This document shows positions 40,060-47,097 of a stretch of 64,000 nt of DNA, piece after piece. Within the stretch, counting starts at the first letter, position 1. Each line of letters opens with the position of its first letter. The stretch covers positions 1 through 64,000 of the forward strand of contig JACRAS010000114.1 in the NCBI GenBank assembly GCA_016234705.1. Reading direction: 5' to 3'. The notes under the pieces were generated by a model, which saw only the letters and a list, made by a program, of their open reading frames with translations, was not told the DNA's origin and searched no databases. Made by a program: the position numbers and the translations under genes. Source of the stretch: Betaproteobacteria bacterium (GTDB lineage: Bacteria; Pseudomonadota; Gammaproteobacteria; Burkholderiales; SG8-39).

Positions 40060-40350
40060 ATGGAGGAGCAGGTGCAAAACCAACTTGAAACCAAGCCGAC
40101 CGACGCGGTGATCGCGCGCCTTGCCGACGACGCCGACCCGCGCTTTCGCCTTCGCCCCATCCTGCCAACCAGTTATTCGGTTCCGACCGACGGCCCGATG
40201 GTTCGGGTGCTGAAGCGCATGGGCCGCCATCCGGTGCGGCCGGCGCATCTGCGCTTCATGGTCCGGCGCCATCGTCAGGCAGAGACCGGTACTAATTGCC
40301 AACAAAACCCTAAGCGCGAAGAGGTTGTTACGCCATCGCGGCCGGCGTAA
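40060..40350 (+). CDS. Hypothetical protein, family not recognised
   Basis: The 96-residue frame (MEEQVQNQLETKPTDAVIAR...) has plausible coding composition in its first 70 residues, including RFRLRPILPTSYSVPTDGPM and RMGRHPVRPAHLRFMVRRH. A GTG at 40072 just after GGAGGAG is an alternative start. There is no signal peptide or membrane segment. It lies between divergent and codirectional genes without a clear partner. Confidence 0.35.
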   Translation: MEEQVQNQLETKPTDAVIARLADDADPRFRLRPILPTSYSVPTDGPMVRVLKRMGRHPVRPAHLRFMVRRHRQAETGTNCQQNPKREEVVTPSRPA

Positions 40351-40485
40351 GCTAAGCCAGCATTCGCGTTTGCCGGGAACCTGATGCCAGCGCGAAGCCG
40401 GATAAGGCGCGGAAATTCAGGTGACTGCCCTGCGGCCTGATCTGCGCCAATCTGCGGCAATCCGACACCCAAGGAGGAATTCATC

Positions 40486-41103
40486 ATGGCCGAATCCTGG
40501 AAAGCCGAATCGTGGAAAGTCGGTGGCACTTACTTCGAAGCGTGTAACTGCGCCGCCGCTTGCCCCTGCGTTTTCCTCAGCGCTCCTACAGAGGGAAACT
40601 GCACGGTAATACTGGCATGGCATATCGACCGGGGCAGTTCCGGCAGCGCATCGCTCGACGGACTCAACGTCGCGCTGCTCGCCCACTCGCCCGGACACAT
40701 GATGCAGACGAAGTGGAAAGTCGCGCTGTACCTGGATGAGCGCGCCAGTGCCGACCAGCAAAAAGCGCTGGGTGGGATCTTTTCCGGCCAGGCCGGCGGC
40801 CACCTTGCCGTAGTGGCGCCGCTGATCGGCGAAGTCATGGGGGTCAAGGCGGTTCCGATCGAGTATTCGGCAATCGGCAAGCAGCGCAGCTTGCGGATTC
40901 CCAAAATTGCGGAGGCCGACATCGAAGCGCTGCAGGGACAGGGCGGCGCGCTGGTCACCATTGAGAACCATCCGTTTACGGCGGTGCCGGGCCAGGCGGC
41001 GGTGGTCTCGACCTCCAAGCGGCTGAGCATCAGCGACTACGGGATTTCGCTCGACCTTAGCGGCAAGAATGGCTTCTATTCCGCCTTCTCCTACCAGTCC
41101 TAG
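40486..41103 (+). CDS. DUF1326 family protein
   Basis: The 205-residue protein starts MAESWKAESWKVGGTYFEAC after AAGGAGG. The N-terminal CNCAAACPCVF cysteine cluster is the hallmark of DUF1326 and suggests metal binding. Conserved LAHSPGHMMQTKWKVALYLD follows. The function is not established. Its end overlaps the start of the DUF2182 membrane protein by 35 bases, a pair found together in many bacteria. Confidence 0.88.
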   Translation: MAESWKAESWKVGGTYFEACNCAAACPCVFLSAPTEGNCTVILAWHIDRGSSGSASLDGLNVALLAHSPGHMMQTKWKVALYLDERASADQQKALGGIFSGQAGGHLAVVAPLIGEVMGVKAVPIEYSAIGKQRSLRIPKIAEADIEALQGQGGALVTIENHPFTAVPGQAAVVSTSKRLSISDYGISLDLSGKNGFYSAFSYQS

Positions 41104-41890
41104 CGCCCGCGCCACGAATTTTCGGGACGGCGTGCTGCCGGTGGGCGCCGGCATCGCGTTCGCCGCGGCGCTCGCCTGGATCTATATTTTCTACATGGTC
41201 TGGGGCATGGAGAATATGGATCTCTCCGCCGATTCGCTCCTCATGCCGCGCATGATCGATTGGCACGGCGCGGACCTCGCGCTCGTTTTTGTCATGTGGG
41301 CGGTCATGATGGCTGCGATGATGCTGCCCGCCGCGGCGCCGTTATTGTTGCTGCTCGCCAAAAGCTATCATGCGCGCTACAGCCGGCGCCGGGCCGCTGT
41401 TGCCACCGGCCTTGCCGGACTCGGCTATCTCGCGGCGTGGACCGGCTTCAGTCTGCTTGCCACGCTCGCGCAATGGGGATTGCTGGAGGCGCGGCTGGTC
41501 TCGCCCATGATGGAGAGCTCGAGCCCGTGGTTGAGCGGCGTGCTGCTCGTGGCCGCGGGCGCGTATCAATTCACGCCGCTCAAGCACGCATGTCTATGGC
41601 GTTGCCGTTCACCCCTGAGCGTCCTGCTGAACCAGTGGCGCGAGGGCTACCTGGGTGCATTCCGCATGGGGCTGCGTCAGGGCGCGTACTGCACCGGTTG
41701 CTGCTGGCTGCTGATGGCGCTTCTGTTCGCGTTCGGCGTGATGAATCTGATCTGGATCGCCGCATTATCCGTGTTGGTTCTCCTCGAAAAAATCCTGCCG
41801 CAACCCCGCTTGTTTGCCCAGGGAACCGGGGCAATCCTGCTGGTTTGGGGAGCGTTGATAGCGAGCCGGCCGATGTTTTTGTCGAACTGA
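41069..41890 (+). CDS. DUF2182 integral membrane protein
   Basis: The 273-residue protein has about six membrane helices. MWAVMMAAMMLPAAAPLLLL and the motif YQFTPLKHACLWRCRSPL, then RQGAYCTGCCWLLMALLF, are the methionine-, cysteine- and histidine-rich signatures of DUF2182, described as a predicted metal-binding membrane protein. It overlaps the DUF1326 gene in another frame, so they are likely co-translated. The substrate metal and direction of any transport are unknown. Confidence 0.88.
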   Translation: MASIPPSPTSPSARATNFRDGVLPVGAGIAFAAALAWIYIFYMVWGMENMDLSADSLLMPRMIDWHGADLALVFVMWAVMMAAMMLPAAAPLLLLLAKSYHARYSRRRAAVATGLAGLGYLAAWTGFSLLATLAQWGLLEARLVSPMMESSSPWLSGVLLVAAGAYQFTPLKHACLWRCRSPLSVLLNQWREGYLGAFRMGLRQGAYCTGCCWLLMALLFAFGVMNLIWIAALSVLVLLEKILPQPRLFAQGTGAILLVWGALIASRPMFLSN

Positions 41891-41915
41891 CTCCGCGCGC
41901 TTTTTGCGCGCGGAG
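41891..41915 (+). terminator. Candidate terminator after the DUF1326/DUF2182 operon
   Basis: CTCCGCGCGC-TTTTT-GCGCGCGGAG is a perfect 10-bp hairpin beginning right after the TGA at 41888-41890. The T residues are in the loop rather than after the stem, so it may stabilise the 3' end rather than terminate. Confidence 0.55.
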
Positions 41916-41954
41916 CTCTCCTGTGGGCAGCACGGCCTTAAGCCGCGGATCGAA

Positions 41955-41975
41955 CGCGCCGCGTGAGCAGTCGAT
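41955..41975 (+). repeat. 21-bp direct repeat, left copy flanking vapBC
   Basis: GCGTGAGCAGTCGAT at 41961-41975 plus six preceding bases match 42673-42693 at 20 of 21 positions. The right copy spans the vapC stop codon, so the left copy may be the end of an older vapC. Confidence 0.7.
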
Positions 41976-42046
41976 CAGACGCGAGCGCCAGATGACCAAG
42001 AAAAACCTTAGAGCCGCACCAGCTTGCCAATCGGCGCGCATGCGTG

Positions 42047-42092
42047 CAATATGGCATCAAGTGATGCCTATTGTAGGCATCTTACCATATTG
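42047..42092 (+). promoter_or_regulatory. Nested palindromic operator upstream of vapBC
   Basis: CAATATGG (42047-42054) pairs with CCATATTG (42085-42092), and inside it GATGCCTA (42063-42070) pairs with TAGGCATC (42074-42081). A further GGCATC at 42053-42058 faces GATGCC. The site ends 11 bases before the vapB ATG. Shared GATGC half-sites link it to the site at 33270-33299. Confidence 0.65.
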
Positions 42093-42103
42093 AGGGAAGA
42101 CCG

Positions 42104-42301
42104 ATGAGAACTACGCTCAACATCGAAGACGATCTCCTTGCCAAGGCACAGCGTGTCAGCGGCCTGAAGGAGAGGACTGCCGTGGTCCGTGAAGGGCTCA
42201 AAGCCTTGATCGAGCGGGAGAGTGCCCGGCGCTTGGCGCGGTTAGGCGGCACGGAGCCGCAGTTGCGGCGCGTTCCTCGGCGTCAGTTCAATCGGCCATG
42301 A
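42104..42301 (+). CDS. Type II antitoxin VapB
   Basis: The 65-residue protein MRTTLNIEDDLLAKAQRVSG, with LKERTAVVREGLKALIERES, is a typical VapB (ribbon-helix-helix) antitoxin. GAGGGAAG precedes the ATG. Its stop overlaps the vapC start (ATGA), and its first residues closely match the antitoxin at 33.3 kb. Confidence 0.9.
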   Translation: MRTTLNIEDDLLAKAQRVSGLKERTAVVREGLKALIERESARRLARLGGTEPQLRRVPRRQFNRP

Positions 42302-42684
42302 TTCTGGTCGACAGTTCGATCTGGATTGACCACCTGCGTGCCGGTGAGCCCACGCTGGCGGAACTTCTGAACGCCGGTCGGGTGCTGACGCACCCATTCG
42401 TCGTCGGAGAGCTGGCCTGTGGCAATCTGAAGAACCGCAAGCAGGTTTTGTCACTGTTGCGGGATCTACCCGCTGCCCCTGTCACCACTGATGAGGAAGT
42501 GCTGTTTTTTATTGAACGGCGCGGACTGATGGGCAAGGGTATCGGTTATGTCGATGCGCATCTCCTGGCCGCGATTTCCGTAACAGGAACCGGGCGGCTG
42601 TGGACGCGGGATAAACGTCTTGATGCCGTTGCCGGCTCCATCGGTCTGGCTTTCAAGACGGCCGCGTCATTGCGCGGCGCGTGA
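42298..42684 (+). CDS. Type II toxin VapC (PIN domain)
   Basis: A 128-residue PIN toxin: MILVDSSIWIDHLRAGEPTL (Asp5), FVVGELACGNLKNRK (Glu), MGKGIGYVDAHLLAAI (Asp) and LWTRDKRLDAVA (Asp). All catalytic acids of the VapC RNases are present. It overlaps vapB by four bases. The 3' end contains the right copy of a 21-bp repeat. Confidence 0.92.
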   Translation: MILVDSSIWIDHLRAGEPTLAELLNAGRVLTHPFVVGELACGNLKNRKQVLSLLRDLPAAPVTTDEEVLFFIERRGLMGKGIGYVDAHLLAAISVTGTGRLWTRDKRLDAVAGSIGLAFKTAASLRGA

Positions 42685-42693
42685 GCAGTCGAT
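42673..42693 (+). repeat. 21-bp direct repeat, right copy at the vapC stop
   Basis: Matches 41955-41975 at 20 of 21 positions. It includes the last codons and TGA of vapC plus nine bases. Together the two copies bracket the vapBC operon and its operator. Confidence 0.7.
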
Positions 42694-42766
42694 ACTCGCT
42701 GGCGGCATCCCGGATTTCGTTGTCGGAGTTGATTTGAAAACCTACGCGGAAACGCTGGAAACCTGA

Positions 42767-42904
42767 ATGACCAACGGTAACGACAAATCCCTCGAATCCT
42801 GGATCCGGGACGCAGCCTGTTCCATTCGCCGCGCCAAGGATGCACCGAAGTTCAAGGACTACATCCTCCCGCCCATATTCACCACGCGCCTGTGCGACGT
42901 ATGA
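42767..42904 (+). pseudogene. N-terminal fragment of type I restriction methylase HsdM
   Basis: ATG 42767 encodes MTNGNDKSLESWIRDAACSI and continues RRAKDAPKFKDYILPPIFTT-RLCDV before a TGA. This is the start of HsdM (usually [34 protein letters not shown]). Everything after residue 45, including the SAM-binding and catalytic NPPF motifs, is missing. The sequence continues directly into a RhuM-like gene. Confidence 0.85.
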
Positions 42905-43164
42905 AACCGAGAAAAACCCGGCAGCCTGTCCCCGAAGGAGGAGAAATCCTCCTCTACCAGACCGAAGATGGGCAGACGCGCATTGATTGCCGGTTTGAGG
43001 AGGGGACCATTTGGTTGACGCAGGCGCAGATCGCCGAGTTGTTTCAGACCACCCCGCAGAACGTGACTCTCCACCTGCAAGCCATTTTCGCCGAAAGGGA
43101 GATCGCCGAGGCGGCAACTTGTAAGGATTACTTACAAGTTCGCCAGGAAGGCACACGGGAGGTA
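42901..43164 (+). pseudogene. N-terminal fragment of a RhuM-family (virulence protein-like) gene
   Basis: ATG 42901 overlaps the HsdM fragment stop. The frame encodes GGEILLYQTEDGQTRIDCRF, EEGTIWLTQAQIAELFQTTP and ATCKDYLQVRQEGTREV, the N-terminal DNA-binding-like part of RhuM proteins that often accompany type I restriction genes. After about residue 88 the frame is unrelated. The inverted repeat at 43116-43140 falls in conserved codons and is probably incidental. Confidence 0.8.
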
Positions 43165-43469
43165 TCCCGGAGGCGCTCGCACCGTTGGCGGAGCGCATCA
43201 CCGCGGCCTTTGTGTTTGGCTCGGTGGCCAAGCGCAGCGACACTGCCGCGAGCGACATCGACGTACTTGTGCTCTCCGACGATCTGGATTATGCGGACGT
43301 GTTTGAAGCGCTTCAATCCGCGGAAGCGAAGCTCGGGCGCACAGTCAATCCCACCGTCCAGAGGCTTGCCGACTGGCGCAGGAAGCGGAAGGCAGGTATT
43401 GCGTTCGTGGTGAAAGTGGCGGCACAACCCAAGCTGTTCCTCATCGGCTCGGAGGAGGCACTTGGCTGA
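43161..43469 (+). pseudogene. MNT-type nucleotidyltransferase lacking its N-terminal HTH part
   Basis: From about 43161 another frame encodes EALAPLAERITAAFVFGSVA, then KRSDTAASDIDVLVLSDDLD and AQPKLFLIGSEEALG. The nucleotidyltransferase motif GS..SDIDV is intact, but the usual N-terminal helix-turn-helix is missing and the frame is fused out of phase to the RhuM fragment. TTG 43185 is the only nearby start-like codon. MNT proteins act as antitoxins to HEPN toxins, and a HEPN fragment follows. Confidence 0.8.
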
Positions 43470-43731
43470 GATTTCCAAGGAACTCGTAAATCTCGAGCAT
43501 CTAGGCAAGCTGGCGCCCGAGCCCGGCACGCGCGGCGAGATCGCCGGCCTGCTGACTTCCGGAGCCGAGCGGTTGGCTGACGCGCGCAACGCGGGACTGG
43601 CGCTGTCCAGCCGATTCGATCTAGCTTACAACGCAGCCCACGCCTTTTCGCTGGCGGCGCTGCGCTGGCACGGCTATCGCTCGGAGAACTGTTATCTGGT
43701 GTTTCAGCTACCCGCGGTTCATAGTCTGTAG
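43462..43731 (+). pseudogene. HEPN-domain gene with truncated C-terminus
   Basis: TTG 43462 after GGAGGAGG starts MAEISKELVNLEHLGKLAPE; the HEPN core RFDLAYNAAHAFSLAALRWH-GYRSENCYLVFQ is present. Intact relatives continue about 40 more residues; here the frame changes to LPAVHSL and stops. The catalytic RxxxxH-type motif that lies near the C-terminus of such toxins is absent. It overlaps the MNT frame as in intact MNT-HEPN operons. Confidence 0.75.
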
Positions 43732-43743
43732 GAGGATTCGGCC

Positions 43744-44004
43744 ATGCCTGAAATCTCGCGTTTCCTCGGCATCGTGATTACGATGTACTTCAACGATCAC
43801 AATCCGCCGCACTTTCACGTACGCTACGAGGAGTACCGCGCTCTCATCGGAATCGAGCCGCTGGAGCTTCGGGAAGGGCAGCTACCCCCGCGCGTTCTGG
43901 GTCTCGTCATGGAGTGGGGCGAGATGCATCACTCCGAGTTGATGGAGAACTGGACTACTCTTGCCAAAGAGGGTATTTTCAGACGCATCGCTCCGCTGGT
44001 TTGA
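43744..44004 (+). CDS. DUF4160 family protein
   Basis: The 86-residue protein begins MPEISRFLGIVITMYFNDHN-PPHFHVRY, the DUF4160 signature, and ends with the ELMENWTTL region. GGAGG precedes the ATG. It is followed 12 bases later by a DUF2442 gene. The two families are commonly adjacent and are considered a possible toxin-antitoxin-like pair; function is not established. Confidence 0.88.
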   Translation: MPEISRFLGIVITMYFNDHNPPHFHVRYEEYRALIGIEPLELREGQLPPRVLGLVMEWGEMHHSELMENWTTLAKEGIFRRIAPLV

Positions 44005-44015
44005 GGAGATTGAAA

Positions 44016-44267
44016 ATGATTTGGGTAATCGACGCCAAAGCGTTTCCGGACTACCGGCTGTGGGTCCGCTTTTCGGACAACACCGAAGGCGAAATCGACC
44101 TGAAGGATTTCATCGCCTCAGATGCGCGGCCGATCGTTGCCGCTCTTCGCGATCAAACAGCGTTTTCTGCGATCCGCGTGGAAATGGATACTGTGGTCTG
44201 GGCGAATGACTTCGATCTCGCACCGGAGTTCCTGTACGCGCGAGCGAAGGCCCACGCGTCCGCCTAG
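44016..44267 (+). CDS. DUF2442 family protein
   Basis: ATG 44016, with TTGAGGAG upstream, encodes 83 residues: MIWVIDAKAFPDYRLWVRFS, DNTEGEIDLKDF, VEMDTVVWANDFDLAPEFLY. This is a complete DUF2442 protein paired with DUF4160. It differs clearly from the DUF2442 frame at 24.7 kb, so the two are not recent copies. Confidence 0.88.
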   Translation: MIWVIDAKAFPDYRLWVRFSDNTEGEIDLKDFIASDARPIVAALRDQTAFSAIRVEMDTVVWANDFDLAPEFLYARAKAHASA

Positions 44268-44307
44268 TGCGATAAGACGCGCTATTGAGCGGGAGGAGCG
44301 ATCAAGG

Positions 44308-44964
44308 ATGGGCAGCGCGCTTCGGTTCGCCGGCCTCATGGCCGTTTGCGCGTGCGTTTCACTCGCCGCTGAAGTGCGAGCGCAGGCACCGCGCGCAACG
44401 CCCGAGCTGGACCGCAAGGTGCAGGACTTTCTGGACGCCGAACGCGGCAAGTGGGACTACCTCAACGTGCCCTACCAGGACGGCAAGATCCTGCACGATC
44501 TGGTGGTGAAGGGCGCGCACAAGGCCATCCTGGAGATCGGCACCTCCACCGGCCATTCCACGGTGTGGCTCGCCTGGGCCGCGGCGAAGACGGGCGGCCG
44601 CGTGGTCACTATCGAGATCGACCGCGGGCGGCATGAGCGCGCGCTGGCGAACCTCAAGCGCGCCGGAGTCGCCGAGTACGTCGATGCGCGGCTCGCCGAC
44701 GCGCACGAGCTGGTGAAGCTGCTGCCCGGTCCCTGGGACTTCGTGTTCCAGGACGCGGACAAGGAATGGTACCTGCGGTATTTCCGCGACCTGGAAGCGA
44801 AAATGGCACCGGGCGGCTGCTACACGGCGCACAACGTGGCGCGGCCTTACGCGCGCCAGGTCATCGAATTTCTGGATTACGCCAGGAAGCGCCCGGGCGT
44901 CAGCTTCGGTTTCGCCGAGGGCGCTTCGGGCGAGGGCATCTCCATCAGTTGCTGGTCCCGCTAG
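44308..44964 (+). CDS. O-methyltransferase-like class I SAM methyltransferase with signal peptide
   Basis: ATG 44308, after GGGAGGAG, gives 218 residues. The first 26 (MGSALRFAGLMAVCACVSLA-AEVRAQA) look like a Sec signal peptide with cleavage after AQA. The rest is a class I methyltransferase: LEIGTSTGHSTVWLAWAA (SAM-binding motif I), RVVTIEID (motif II), WDFVFQDADKEWYLRYF and GGCYTAHNVARP. An exported methyltransferase is puzzling because SAM is cytoplasmic. A downstream internal start without the signal cannot be excluded. Confidence 0.8.
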   Translation: MGSALRFAGLMAVCACVSLAAEVRAQAPRATPELDRKVQDFLDAERGKWDYLNVPYQDGKILHDLVVKGAHKAILEIGTSTGHSTVWLAWAAAKTGGRVVTIEIDRGRHERALANLKRAGVAEYVDARLADAHELVKLLPGPWDFVFQDADKEWYLRYFRDLEAKMAPGGCYTAHNVARPYARQVIEFLDYARKRPGVSFGFAEGASGEGISISCWSR

Positions 44965-44983
44965 CCGCGGGCAGCGCCGCGGC

Positions 44984-45748
44984 CTATCCGCTCCAGCCGA
45001 TGGAGCGCGAGATCTTTTCCGCGGTCTCCTTCACCAGGTGAGACCAGCTTGCTTTCATGCGCTCCGCCGGCGCCGATACCGACAGGCCGGCGACCAGGGC
45101 GCCATCATCGTCGCGTATGCCGGCGCCGATGCAGCGCACGCCCAGTTCGGCCTCTTCGTGGTCCAGGGCGTAGCCCAGCCGGCGCGCTTTGTCCAGGTCC
45201 TTTTCCAGCGCGCCGAGGCTGGTCAGGCTGTTGCGCGTATGGCCGGGCAGCTTGGTGCGCTTGGCGTATTCGCGCAGACCCGCGGCGCCGTCCTCGAGCA
45301 GGAATAGCTTTCCCACCGCGGTAACGTGCAGCGGCGCGCGCCCGCCGATCACATTGACCACGCGCATCATGGCGCGGCCGCTGGAGCTGCGCTCGATGTA
45401 CACGATCTCGTCCTCGCGCCGCACCGACAGGTTGACCGCTTCGCCGGTGGCCGCGTGCAGTTCGCGCATGAACGGCAGCGCGTGCTCGCGCACGCTCACC
45501 CGCGATTTCGCCAGGTTGCCCAGTTCGATCAGGCGCATGCCCAGGCGGTAGCTGCCCTGCTCGACGCGCTCGACCATGCGGTCGTTGACCATGGCGGTGA
45601 GGATGCGGTGCGCGGTGGACGGATGCAGGCCGGCGGATTGCGCCAGATGCTTCAGTCCCGCCGAACCCGGCGAGTTGGCGAGCGCGTTCAAGAGGCGCGT
45701 CATGCGCTCGATGACCTGGATGGAATTCTTGGATTCGGACTGCGGCAT
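44984..45748 (-). CDS. IclR-family transcriptional regulator
   Basis: The 254-residue protein has an N-terminal winged helix (LKHLAQSAGLHPSTAHRIL) and a C-terminal effector domain (GEAVNLSVRREDEIVYIERS, GRAPLHVTAVGKLFL, EAELGVRCIGAGIRDDDGAL) typical of IclR. It probably senses a small organic acid. The nearest catabolic gene cannot be assigned; the divergent side holds a broken PIN gene. Confidence 0.9.
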   Translation of the reverse strand: MPQSESKNSIQVIERMTRLLNALANSPGSAGLKHLAQSAGLHPSTAHRILTAMVNDRMVERVEQGSYRLGMRLIELGNLAKSRVSVREHALPFMRELHAATGEAVNLSVRREDEIVYIERSSSGRAMMRVVNVIGGRAPLHVTAVGKLFLLEDGAAGLREYAKRTKLPGHTRNSLTSLGALEKDLDKARRLGYALDHEEAELGVRCIGAGIRDDDGALVAGLSVSAPAERMKASWSHLVKETAEKISRSIGWSG

Positions 45749-45875
45749 GCGTCATGGGAAATTATCGAATTACAGGATTCTATACCACAATGCGAAATCC
45801 GGGACGGCGCCGCCGCGACAAGATTTCGTGCCCGAATACAACATTTCCACCCGCTCCATGCCGCGCCGCCGAGCT

Positions 45876-46023
45876 GGCGGGTGAGGACTCGCTGAAGCCG
45901 AGAGCGGGAGACGCGCGTCACCTTGCCATTGCCGAATGCCTGAGCGCGCAAGGCATTCTCTGCCTCGACGACGCGATGATCGCGAGCGCCAAGTCGCTCT
46001 GGATGAAGGTTGTGGTGGTTTGA
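45876..46023 (+). pseudogene. C-terminal fragment of a PIN-domain (VapC-like) toxin
   Basis: The frame encodes GDARHLAIAECLSAQGILCL, then DDAMIASAKSLWMKVVVV, resembling the last third of VapC proteins (GDALHLAIA...LDxxLAxAA). No PIN N-terminus or antitoxin lies upstream; the sequence before it is the IclR promoter region. A remnant is likely; the match is shorter than for the other fossils. Confidence 0.55.
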
Positions 46024-46040
46024 TCGAGAGCCGGAGCGCC

Positions 46041-47006
46041 CTACAGCCAGCCTGAATTCCGGAATCGGTAAAACAGGTAGCTGTCGATCGCCACCATGAT
46101 GCCGATCGCGAGCGGGTAGCCGAGTACCCAGTCCAATTCCGGCATGTGCTTGAAGTTCATGCCGTAGACACCCGCGACCATGGTCGGCACCGCCACCAGG
46201 GCGGCGTAGGCGGCGAGGCGCTTGGTGGTCTCGTTTTCCTGCAAGGTGATGAGCGAGAGATTGACCGAGATCGCGGTGGTCGCCATGTCGCGCAGGCTGT
46301 CGATGGTCTGGTTGATGCGGAACAAGTGATCGTAGATGTCGCGATAGTATTCCTGCGTGCCGACGCAAACCGGGGGCACGCGCCCGCCATAGAGCTTGCC
46401 CGCGCCGTCGAGCAGCGGCCGTACCGCATGCTGCAGCGTCATCAGCTTTTTCTTCAGGGCGTAGAGCGCCTCGGTGTTGGCCCGCGGCGAGGCGCCGGCA
46501 AAGATCTTTTCCTCCACCCGCTCCAGTTCGTCTTCCAAGGCGTCGAGCACGGGAAAATAGCGGTCCACCACCGCGTCCATGAGCGCATACAAGACGAAGC
46601 CGGAGCCGTGGCGCAGCAGCTCCGGTTCGCGCTCGCAGCGCGCGCGCACGTCGGCGAGTCCGCGCTCCGAATGGCTGCGCACCGACAGGACGTAGTTTTT
46701 TCCGGCGAATATGTCGATCTCGCCGACTTTGATTTCGTCGCCCGCGGCCTCGACGGTATGCATCACCACGAACAGCGAGTCGCCGTATTCCTCGATTTTT
46801 GGACGCTGATGGCCGTGGTGCGCATCCTCGACCGCGAGTTCGTGCAGGTCAAACTCCTCCTGCATGGCGGCAAGCTCGCCGGGCTCCGGATCCCTGAGCG
46901 CCACCCAGACGAAGCAGTCGGGACGGCGAACGTAGTCGCTGATTTCTTCAGGCTTGATGTTGGCCAGTTTACGGCCGTCCTGGTATGCCGCGCAGTCGAT
47001 GAGCAT
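46041..47006 (-). CDS. corA: CorA-family divalent cation transporter
   Basis: From ATG 47006 (MLIDCAAYQDGRKLANIKPE), with GGGG upstream, the protein has 321 residues. A long cytoplasmic domain is followed by two C-terminal membrane helices with the selectivity motif GMNF between them (VAGVYGMNFKHMPELDW). The length and motif fit CorA Mg2+/Co2+ channels, which work as pentamers in the inner membrane. The frame is open 17 codons further upstream. Confidence 0.92.
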   Translation of the reverse strand: MLIDCAAYQDGRKLANIKPEEISDYVRRPDCFVWVALRDPEPGELAAMQEEFDLHELAVEDAHHGHQRPKIEEYGDSLFVVMHTVEAAGDEIKVGEIDIFAGKNYVLSVRSHSERGLADVRARCEREPELLRHGSGFVLYALMDAVVDRYFPVLDALEDELERVEEKIFAGASPRANTEALYALKKKLMTLQHAVRPLLDGAGKLYGGRVPPVCVGTQEYYRDIYDHLFRINQTIDSLRDMATTAISVNLSLITLQENETTKRLAAYAALVAVPTMVAGVYGMNFKHMPELDWVLGYPLAIGIMVAIDSYLFYRFRNSGWL

Positions 47007-47097
47007 TGGGTTCCCCGGTAACAACGCGATTCTAGAGCGACAAGGCGCCGGCTGCATAGGCTAGAATGCGTTTTTTCGCTTTCGTGACGCAGCGCGC

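Noticed and set aside
43116-43140. Perfect inverted repeat AACTTGTAAG-N5-CTTACAAGTT as operator or terminator
   Set aside because: It falls in codons for the conserved RhuM segment TCKDYLQV, so the symmetry is most simply a result of coding constraint.
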